Shown piece by piece: positions 19,901 through 24,977 of a DNA stretch of 24,977 nucleotides. Under the pieces are notes generated by a model. It saw only the letters and a list, made by a program, of their open reading frames with translations, did no database searches and was not told where the DNA came from. A program made the translations under genes and the position numbers. How positions within the stretch are numbered: position 1 is the stretch's first letter; each line of letters begins with the position of its first letter. The stretch is from Phoronis ovalis (taxonomy: Eukaryota; Phoronida; Phoronidae): contig JAOXYB010060834.1 of assembly GCA_028565635.1 (NCBI GenBank), forward strand, positions 1 through 24,977. The letters run 5' to 3'.

Positions 19901-22900
19901 TAAGTACCCTACTTAGACTTGCTCTGCATGTTTATTTTTGATACTAATTAGTTAGAAGCACAAATTTAACAACTTGGCAAAGTACCATTTAAGAAGATAT
20001 GCAAGAAACACATAAGACATCCAAAGGGAAAATGATAAAGAGTTTTGTAAGTGATAGTGCATTTCAATCAATGTTTTTACATGCTATCCTTAAATACACA
20101 GTGCTGGTATGCGAAATATACGTGCAGTCCAAGCTTTTTATTCAACCGCAGTCTAGACATACTGATATTTTTCAACATTATACTGAACATTCAAAGAGCA
20201 TAGACAAGCAAATTCTAATAATTTTCATTTCAAAAACAACATAGAATTTATATTTGTTTGAATTGCCAAAAATGAACTTTCAGAGAAAATGATACCATTG
20301 AACTCTGTAATTTTAATTTACCTGTATTATTTTTAACAATATAAACTATAATTAATTGACATTTTGGATAATAAAAAAGTTTAACAAATTCTATTAAAGT
20401 GAGGAATTAAAACTAAAAAATAGGAAATCATATTCATTGTAATATAATATATAAATGCATAACAAGAAGAAAATTCCAATGTAGAAGGTCATGGTAATAA
20501 TCGTTATCCTGTTGATTATTTTTACCTGTATTCATGAACTTTGTTCCAGCTTCATATCAGACAATCTGATATCAATGAGGATTGACAAAATGTTGCATAA
20601 AATGGTCACGGGGACTACTGTTTCAAAAAAAATCAATTGTAGACCCTCCCATTACTTTTCCTAATAAAGTTGGACAGGTGTGATTTCATGTTTGTTTTTA
20701 TTGATCAAGTGAGTTAACAGCTCAAATTAAGTGGTCTAACAAAAAGTTTATTTTTATTAGTTTAGTGTAGAAGATAACTAATATACAATCCATTGCCTTT
20801 AGAACATATAGCAAATAACAAATCTTGTACAACTTTGAACCATTTGTCAGCAAATAGGTAAGGTTACTAATCATCAACAGGGGGGTCACTACCCCTACAT
20901 TTTGGTAGGGGTGTGTGGCCCAGGGGTCCTGACCCTGAAATATCCCCAGAATTGCCAAAAACACACAACCTGGAATATCCTAGGGTGAAAAAAATCAGCT
21001 CTGAAATAGTATAAAACCACATAAAGATTGATATTTTTTTCAAAACAATCAAAAACCCAACCCTGAAATATCCCTCCAACACAAAATATCCACCCAGAAA
21101 TACCTTAAAGGGTAAAAAAAGGGGCAAAAAAAACACCCTGAAGGGCACTATTAACATACATTTTATGAGATGTTCATGTTTCAGAAAACACTTATGTCCA
21201 AATGTTATCAGTTAATGTGGATCAAAATTAAATCAACTTGTAAACTTAATCACTCATTTACCATGATAAGGAACAATTTGAACTATTCAGCAAGGTCAAT
21301 GTTTAGGTGTTCATCTCAATATTGTTTTCTTACTTGAATGAACTCTTCACATTTGTGGGAAGCAAATAAATATAACCTAACATGCATTACATGAGATTTG
21401 CTTCCAAAACATAAAACAAAACACAATTTGTTATTGTATCTTAATTTACATAATAACATTCAATGCATTCAGGTGAGGAAGACATTGCTAACAAGCCATA
21501 CTGTATACATTTTATACACATCATAACCCTTAACTTTCTATCCAGATAATCAAAATAAAACATTAATCTTATCAAAATGTTTTCCTTAAGACAAGTTTAT
21601 ATTAACAATTAAACAATTGTTTATTCCAACAATCTCCACAAATGTAATCCCTATTCAGGGTATCTACATTTAACCCATTACTGCACTAACTATGTATAAA
21701 CTATTAACATGTTCACTTTAGATGCTCAGGGCTTATTTAAAAATTATTATTTAAAGGAAATTCCAGATGGGTGATCCATGTTATTGGACAATAATGACAC
21801 CTTCTTTTATGACTGCACACACTGCATTACTGATTTATAATAAGACTACAAAACCCAATATTATTCATGTTTAATAAGACTAAAATACTCACAAAAGATC
21901 ACCATTTGAGTCACACTAAATACTAGTAGTAGACAAAATAACATTTATAGTTGATTAACAGCACCTGGGTAAATGCCAATATAAAATGTACCTGGATGAA
22001 GATATTTATTCTTATGTTACAATGTCTGAGATATGGCAGACTCTCTCTCTCTAGCTACACCTCATTGTTAAGTGGTAACGTAACTAAGAACTGTCTATCA
22101 AAATATTAAGTTGAGTGTTCCTTTCAATCTACCATCTTTTCACATTTAGTATTTTTCTAATTTGAAGTCGACATATACATTCCCTGGCATCCCACCCTCA
22201 TACTGTTACTGAGAGTCCATTGAGGCTCTGCATTTTTTTCTTAGTAGTATAGAGCTGATGGGAATATGTCACTGGCTGGGGGTACCTTTTTTGATGAATT
22301 TTGGTATATTTTCAGGCACCTTTTACAACCCTGTAGTTTTTGAGACCTCATCACGAATTCCTTTTGAAAGATATATCAGTTGGGTCTACTCGTCATAGAA
22401 ATTGTGTATAATATAACAAGTAACAGTATTTCAAATATTAAAAATCATTGAAATTTCGAGGTATGTCTTGGTATTTTGTTGTCTAAATTTCCACATATTT
22501 CGGGAATGCCAACCCCAAACTATAAAACAGGATGGAGGCCTGATGGGTGAAAAAATTTCCCACAAAATTTAGAAGACAAAGTATTTTTGCTCAAATTTTT
22601 AGTCAATTTAAAATTTATATTAAGTTTCAACAGAAAATGGATATTTAGGGGAGTTCAGATTTTGATCCTTAAAATTACCAGGGTGTATTGTTAAATCTCT
22701 ACTTACCACGCAATTAGTGCGAATACTCCAATTGTCCAAATAAAGCATTTTCCTCTGGTAGGTTTTCTTTCACTCTGTGATCGTCGGAAACATCGACAAC
22801 AATAAAACACTAAGAAGAAAATCAGTGCAAGAACCAAAACAAGAACGGGAATTGCTGCCCAAGCGATCAGCGACTGAAAATAGCATAAAAAACTACTGAA

Positions 22901-23733
22901 ACCATACAACTCAGATATTATCAAAGTAAAAATATACTTGTAGATACTAGAATGGATATGTTTCAGTTCTGCCATATGTTTCTTGATAAATTTTAAAGTC
23001 TCAAATGTGGTGGTTTAAAGGTTAATTTGATACATATATCAAATAACGAATATAATTATGATAATGTGGCTAAATGTCGATTTTAAAGGCTTCAACAGGA
23101 CCAACACTAGTCACTAACAACTTTATTGTCTAGCTAATAAATTCCAATCATCAATTATACTTCTAGAGGAAAAAGTAGAATTATTTTTACACATGTCAGT
23201 GTTGAGGCATTTGAAAAGAGCAAGAGCTACTAGAGGAATATCTACTGAATGTACTATCAGGGACTCACTGTTCATGTTATAAATAACTTATAAATAATAT
23301 AATAACCTGTATAATAGTCCCAGGTTTAAGCAGTTTTAGTTATATTATAGAATTGTGGCATCTGAAAATTTCTATAAGCCGATTACTATTCCCTATTAAA
23401 AGTATTATTTGTAAGATCTCAGTGTGGCGGCGATATATAAATAAAGATGGGAATTCGACAATAGCTAAAGTTTACAAAAAAACAGAACAGACTAGCTGTT
23501 ATTTTACACTTTTACAGTTACTTAAAATTCAATTTTTCCTTTTGTCACAATATATGTAATTAGATCACTGAAAACAAAGAAGTATTACTTAACACTTTAA
23601 TAACACTCACTTCTTGATAAGTTGCGTTTTCTGGATCAAATTTTGAATTTATACTCTGAAACGTAAAGTTGAAGTGGGGAAACGAGTGAAAAAAATCCGC
23701 TAGCCACGGTACTTGGTAACTGGTCCCTTTCAT
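10841..23733 (-). CDS. TTYH: Tweety homolog (TTYH family), complete 14-exon coding sequence, 511 aa
   Basis: TTYH proteins are five-pass plasma-membrane glycoproteins linked to chloride or volume-regulated anion currents and lipid binding. Exons in transcript order: 23733-23611, 22873-22707, 18557-18446, 17924-17686, 17298-17203, 16631-16559, 15979-15907, 15665-15610, 15173-15081, 14863-14724, 13959-13858, 13380-13258, 11445-11379, 10912-10841. All have AG/GT borders, the phases agree throughout and the sum is 1536 bp. Seen: five hydrophobic segments (about 44-66, 84-104, 215-236, 248-268, 392-415), GFYGN at 103-107, extracellular cysteines 276, 303, 372 and 387, sequons at 22, 36, 143, 163, 304 and 326, DEDDPFLP at 432-439, PPAY at 486-489 and C-terminal SSDV. 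The length fits the family (about 450-535). Which vertebrate paralogue (1, 2 or 3) it corresponds to cannot be told; a single pre-duplication gene is likely. Confidence 0.94.
11379..11445 (-). CDS. TTYH: TTYH exon 13: proline-rich tail
   Basis: A 67-bp exon, acceptor TTCCTTACAG and donor GTAAGT. It reads FAQPGQDQVPLEQGRSRTPP and ends PA. It is supported by splice sites and continuous phase rather than by strong similarity. Its last residues form a PPxY motif with the first residue of exon 14. Confidence 0.75.
11893..12089. repeat. 103-bp tandem repeat, two visible copies running into a gap
   Basis: Copy 1 starts at 11893 and copy 2 at 11996. They are nearly identical (for example CAATGTCAGG against CAATGTGAGG). 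After the N run the sequence resumes with TATAACAAATTA, exactly the bases that follow the same point in copy 1. The gap therefore interrupts the array at a repeat boundary, and more copies are probably hidden. Confidence 0.9.
12090..12189. other. Assembly gap of 100 N
   Basis: Exactly 100 undefined bases, the usual placeholder for a gap of unknown size. It lies inside TTYH intron 12 and does not touch any exon. Confidence 0.98.
13258..13380 (-). CDS. TTYH: TTYH exon 12: cytosolic tail with DEDDPFLP block
   Basis: Acceptor TTTTTAG and donor GTGAGT (phase 2). It reads RRYVQVDEDDPFLPRQTSNS. The acidic DxDDPF block is the best-known tail landmark of tweety proteins. A second donor (GTATGG, exon end at 13309) lies 51 bases earlier, also in phase 2; see findings. 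Confidence 0.9.
13858..13959 (-). CDS. TTYH: TTYH exon 11: membrane segment 5
   Basis: Acceptor ACTATTTTCAG and donor GTAAAT. It encodes GLAFILLAFLVVGVSVLLML followed by an aromatic/basic exit (FAWRRLVR). It joins to the next exon through a split Arg codon, giving a run of arginines on the cytosolic side. Confidence 0.88.
13960..14723 (-). other. TTYH intron 10, AT-rich, nothing recognised
   Basis: It contains a self-complementary A/T run near 14235-14265 (TTTTTAAAAAT and AAAAATTTTATTT) but no exon, element or RNA gene that I can support. Confidence 0.5.
14724..14863 (-). CDS. TTYH: TTYH exon 10: paired Cys before segment 5
   Basis: Acceptor TTTCTTGCAG and donor GTAAGT. It contains LADCNNIHEDYKNVVKGVCY, with Cys372 and Cys387. 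The family pattern is C-x(5-7)-Y-x(5-6)-C-x-x-G before the last helix, which fits. Confidence 0.9.
15081..15173 (-). CDS. TTYH: TTYH exon 9: extracellular helical region
   Basis: A 31-codon phase 0 exon with acceptor CTTACAG and donor GTTAGT. It reads AYTDAWSALNNMNTSLGQVD and ends in LFLVNSK. It has an NTS sequon at 326. It is placed by phase and by its position between the two Cys-bearing exons. Confidence 0.85.
15610..15665 (-). CDS. TTYH: TTYH exon 8: YYLKC motif
   Basis: A 56-bp exon, acceptor AATTTTTCAG and donor GTAATG. It reads EVLVYYLKCNETTQAPFHQ. The YYxxC followed by an N-glycosylation site and PF is a conserved tweety feature. Cys303 and sequon N304 are visible. Confidence 0.9.
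15907..15979 (-). CDS. TTYH: TTYH exon 7: second extracellular domain, first Cys
   Basis: Acceptor TTTTTTTAG and donor GTAAAA. It reads AVGDLCVNPDRFIKEQLAKN and so on. The family has a DxCxxPxxF pattern at this site, and Cys276 is the expected disulfide partner. It ends in phase 1. Confidence 0.87.
15980..16558 (-). other. TTYH intron 6, with CpG-rich palindrome
   Basis: Apart from the inverted repeat listed at 16389-16438 the intron is AT-rich and featureless. Confidence 0.55.
16389..16438. repeat. Perfect 13-bp inverted repeat with CpG-rich loop
   Basis: Arms TTTTGTGAATGAA (16389-16401) and TTCATTCACAAAA (16426-16438) flank a 24-base loop. The loop contains TCGCGAGAGCGCACG and stands out from the AT-rich intron by its CpG content. 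It may be the end of a small transposon or a hairpin-forming element. It does not match a tRNA or other RNA gene that I know. Confidence 0.7.
16559..16631 (-). CDS. TTYH: TTYH exon 6: membrane segment 4
   Basis: A 73-bp exon with a CTTTCATAG acceptor and GTTAGT donor. It reads CAVLGMLTLAIAWIAAGLHT ending GAAV, corresponding to the tweety helix that ends in W-x-x-x-G-x-x-x-A. The usual Glu of this region appears as His-Thr here. Confidence 0.85.
16632..17202 (-). other. TTYH intron 5, nothing recognised
   Basis: AT-rich sequence between two well-supported exons. I see no repeat, exon or regulatory element to report. Confidence 0.5.
17203..17298 (-). CDS. TTYH: TTYH exon 5: membrane segment 3
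   Basis: Acceptor TTTATCTAG and donor GTAAGT. It reads WMSTIVIFSWTLLIALLWLI and then a short basic cytosolic turn GKSSRGML. Tweety proteins have a comparable LxxxSKxxL turn here. Confidence 0.9.
17299..17685 (-). other. TTYH intron 4, with a possible relative of the 103-bp repeat
   Basis: At about 17422-17457 the text GAACACAAAGTATTATGTTACAG resembles the 103-bp repeat (GGACACAAAGTATT, then ATGTTACAGG) with its middle portion missing. Otherwise nothing is recognised. Confidence 0.45.
17686..17924 (-). CDS. TTYH: TTYH exon 4: first extracellular helical domain
   Basis: A 239-bp exon with a TTTTTAG acceptor and GTATGT donor. It encodes an amphipathic helical stretch with NHT and NST sequons (143 and 163) and ends GEYYR, directly before membrane segment 3. 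The YR-W junction is typical of the family. Confidence 0.9.
17925..18445 (-). other. TTYH intron 3, nothing recognised
   Basis: AT-rich. An open frame on the + strand at 18046-18246 has no similarity that I recognise and is probably noncoding. Confidence 0.5.
18446..18557 (-). CDS. TTYH: TTYH exon 3: GFYGN signature
   Basis: Acceptor TCTATTACAG and donor GTAAGT. It completes the split Cys and reads AAVAIGFYGNEDIAKGILKA. GFYGN right after segment 2 is the most recognisable tweety signature. The rest is a polar helix (TTAVDDLESDVTEVKGK) that starts the first extracellular domain. Confidence 0.94.
20870..21160 (-). repeat. G/T-rich degenerate internal repeat with hairpin end
   Basis: On the - strand, GGGATATTTCAGGGTTGGG, GGATATTCCAGGTTG and GGGATATTTCAGGGTCAGG recur with similar spacing, and related GGTATTTCTGGGTGG lies beside them. 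At the low-coordinate end is a hairpin with arms CCCCTAC (20892-20898) and GTAGGGG (20905-20911), followed by a C/G run. This looks like a decayed dispersed repeat. It leaves open frames by chance. Confidence 0.6.
22190..22700. repeat. Possible decayed repeat of mixed composition
   Basis: It contains GGGGGTACC near 22280 and CAGGCACC near 22314, interspersed with T-rich runs, resembling the texture of the 12290-12660 stretch (GGCACCCC and GGGTACC). The similarity is suggestive only and no boundaries can be set. Confidence 0.3.
22707..22873 (-). CDS. TTYH: TTYH exon 2: membrane segment 1, Cys/Arg loop and start of segment 2
   Basis: Acceptor GCTATTTTCAG and donor GTAAGT. Residues 42-66 are hydrophobic (IPVLVLVLALIFFLVFY), then CCRCFRRSQSERKP, a Cys- and Arg-rich cytosolic turn found in tweety proteins. 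KCFIWTIGVFALIA then opens segment 2. The exon ends two bases into a Cys codon. It is followed by the largest intron (4.1 kb). Confidence 0.93.
22874..23610 (-). other. TTYH intron 1, nothing recognised
   Basis: AT-rich intron between exons 1 and 2. No conserved motif or alternative first exon could be supported. Confidence 0.5.
23611..23733 (-). CDS. TTYH: TTYH exon 1: start codon and extracellular N-terminus
   Basis: ATG at 23733-23731, then MKGTSYQVPWLADFFHSFPH and a region ending NSKFDPENATYQE at a GTGAGT donor. Tweety proteins begin with the same pattern: a Trp, then HxxPH/R, an aromatic-rich strand, and FxPxxxxYQ before the first helix. An upstream in-frame ATG with similarity was not seen, so this start is preferred. 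It carries two sequons, NFT at 22 and NAT at 36. Confidence 0.9.
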
Positions 23734-24164
23734 GTTTACTTCTCCCTTATTTTGAGTTAGATCGCTACAATCACATCGTAGACGGAATAATTTATCGTCC
23801 TATAAATTTACAACTGTTCAATGTTGCTTGTGTGTGATGAGAAAAGACGTCATATACAATGATTTTACAACACACCAATCCTGCCCGTCCTTTCCGCTTT
23901 CGTTCTGACAATCGCAGTTTTCCAAGTTGTATGGTCATGTGACGAAAACATCGCCACCTACCGACAGAGTTCAAGCACATAAAATTTTACAATTAACCCG
24001 ATATATAGCTATAATTATTATTAAAGTAAAAGGACAAACATAGATAGATGTTCACGCTAATGAACAAACAAATAGCGAATGCTTAACTCGAGGCGATAAC
24101 ATAGTTCTTCTTCAAAGAACGTGTTTTCTCGTGCACCTGCGTGATTCTCGTGATGATTCACTCT

Positions 24165-24172
24165 TGACGTCA
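24165..24172. promoter_or_regulatory. Palindromic CRE, TGACGTCA
   Basis: A full consensus cAMP-response element (CREB/ATF binding) about 430 bases upstream of the TTYH start codon, in the CpG-richer flank. It could equally serve a divergent transcript. Binding is inferred from sequence only. Confidence 0.45.
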
Positions 24173-24250
24173 GGTGGGCTTCCCTCGACAAACCGGTGTC
24201 AAAGAAACGAGTTATTCCTGCGAATTCGTTAAGGAAATTGTGCAAACTGA

Positions 24251-24257
24251 TGAGTCA
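24251..24257. promoter_or_regulatory. AP-1 site, TGAGTCA
   Basis: A consensus AP-1/TRE heptamer 79 bases from the CRE, between the TTYH start and the possible divergent exon. A seven-base match alone is weak evidence. Confidence 0.35.
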
Positions 24258-24439
24258 TTATTAAGCTGAAACCACCCAGGATTTATATTCCGCGAATAGA
24301 AGATTCTTATATCTACTCTTGGATAATTTTTTTAAGTCTAGAATTAGGAGTAGCAATGTGATAACAACAAGAGCCGCCCAGAACTTGGTCATTTGGAAAA
24401 CGACACTTGAATTCCAATTTTGACAAGTTTCGTTGTAAC

Positions 24440-24449
24440 ATGATGGCAG
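24440..24449 (+). CDS. Possible first coding exon of a divergent + strand gene
   Basis: ATGATGGCAG is followed at once by the strong donor GTGAGA, in a context (AACATGATGG) close to an animal start site. It lies on the far side of the putative shared promoter. Only three codons and one base would be coded here, so no product can be named. It may be chance. Confidence 0.2.
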
Positions 24450-24452
24450 GTG

Positions 24453-24977
24453 AGAAAACTGTTTTATTGTGTTGTTTTTTTAATATCATCCACACGATTG
24501 TAACAATTATTTTGTTAAAAATGAGACGTATATTATTGATATGGTAAAGATAGGAAGACAACTGACAAGAGGAGACATTTGGTACAATAACATTGACCTT
24601 TGCTCCTTGATTGAACAATATATTTGTTAGTATCTAGCCTTAATCCAGGGCATCAGCTGGTGCAGGTATACAAGGTAATCAATCAAATAGTTTAAATATT
24701 TGTGCACTCCAGTGCAGGTCATACTGGATGTTAGCTAACTGCAAAATTAACATTATCATAAAAATCCTTGACCTAACTATTGTCAAGGAGGAATCACTAC
24801 TGCTTGGGCTGTATCAGGGGAGGGGGTAGAGATTGCAGTTGTAGCTCCAACAAACAATAATTGCCCTATCAAACACAATGTTCTGATGAAGAACTAAAAC
24901 TTGTACACAAAATTTAATTTTTAAAAACAATAGACTTTTACATCTATGGTTATTGTTCATTCAAACAAGCTCTGACA
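24453..24977. other. Right edge of window, nothing recognised
   Basis: AT-rich, with a perfect 7-bp inverted repeat (CCTTGAC at 24766-24772, GTCAAGG at 24782-24788). No coding similarity was found on either strand. Confidence 0.45.

Larger units (their letters stand above)
18558..22706 (-). other. TTYH intron 2, the largest intron, with G-rich degenerate repeats
   Basis: A 4.1-kb intron. Most of it is AT-rich with no exon required by phase. Two stretches differ in composition: 20870-21160 and about 22190-22700, described separately. A short (TC)n run lies near 22041-22053. Confidence 0.6.
23734..24300 (-). promoter_or_regulatory. TTYH 5' flank: 5' UTR and probable promoter
   Basis: Compared with its surroundings this stretch has many more CpGs, as expected around an animal promoter. 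Matches seen: GACGTCA at 23846-23852, an inverted CCAAT (GATTGG on the - strand, 23880-23875), the E-box palindrome-like GTCATGTGAC at 23934-23943, a perfect CRE TGACGTCA at 24165-24172 and an AP-1 site TGAGTCA at 24251-24257. The transcription start is not determined. A GTAGGT near 23960 could be a 5' UTR donor. Confidence 0.5.

Noticed and set aside
20722-21157. Two overlapping - strand open frames
   Set aside because: Both sit on the G/T-rich degenerate repeat in an intron. The hydrophobic product reflects T-rich DNA.
23792-24245. Two - strand open frames upstream of the TTYH start
   Set aside because: They end before or are out of frame with the tweety start and show no similarity. More likely 5' UTR and promoter sequence.
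1-24977. Bacterial-type operons, defence systems, prophage or integrated virus
   Set aside because: All coding sequence resolves into two intron-rich animal genes and LINE debris. No capsid, integrase, toxin-antitoxin or similar reading frames were seen.

Overview
This is an animal (metazoan) nuclear genomic segment, AT-rich, with GT-AG introns, degenerate retrotransposon debris and one 100-N assembly gap. No bacterial, plasmid or phage features are visible. Two conserved animal genes account for essentially all of the coding sequence, and they converge tail to tail. The sequence does not fix the species. Compact introns, AT-richness and the repeat content suggest an invertebrate, perhaps marine, but that is inference.

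Left part (about 1252-6522, + strand): the last eight coding exons of a polycystin-1 (PKD1-type) gene, 547 residues plus stop. They cover the end of the extracellular polycystin domain, five membrane segments that match S2-S6 of the channel-like module, and a cytoplasmic tail of about 279 residues. The tail carries hallmark polycystin-1 signatures: QDYEM, the basic RRVKFQGLE block with its Ser-rich follow-on, and a coiled coil. The huge N-terminal receptor part lies upstream of the window. Introns hold a 3' fragment of an L2/CR1-like LINE (about 412-821), a direct repeat (3629-3797) and a densely palindromic foldback-like element (about 4285-4825).

Middle (6523-10840): 3' UTRs and intergenic DNA with no convincing gene. 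AATAAA signals occur on the + strand for the PKD1-type gene. A well-formed AATAAA plus GU-rich element lies on the - strand for the second gene.

Right part (10841-23733, - strand): a complete 14-exon tweety homolog (TTYH) gene. All splice phases are consistent and it encodes 511 residues. It shows the N-terminal W/FP region, the GFYGN signature, five membrane segments, four extracellular cysteines, six N-glycosylation sequons, a DEDDPFLP block, a PPxY (PPAY) motif split across the last intron, and a C-terminal SSDV that fits a class I PDZ ligand. An in-frame alternative donor and a stop codon embedded in a GTAAGT sequence make the tail a candidate for alternative splicing. Introns hold a 103-bp tandem repeat running into the assembly gap, a CpG-rich palindrome and G-rich degenerate repeats.

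Far right (23734-24977): the 5' flank of the TTYH gene, with more CpG than its surroundings and CRE, AP-1, CCAAT and E-box matches. A possible divergent first exon on the + strand lies near 24440.

Both genes encode multi-pass membrane proteins (a mechano/chemosensory receptor-channel subunit and an anion-channel or lipid-handling protein). Nothing in the sequence shows that they work together beyond being neighbours.
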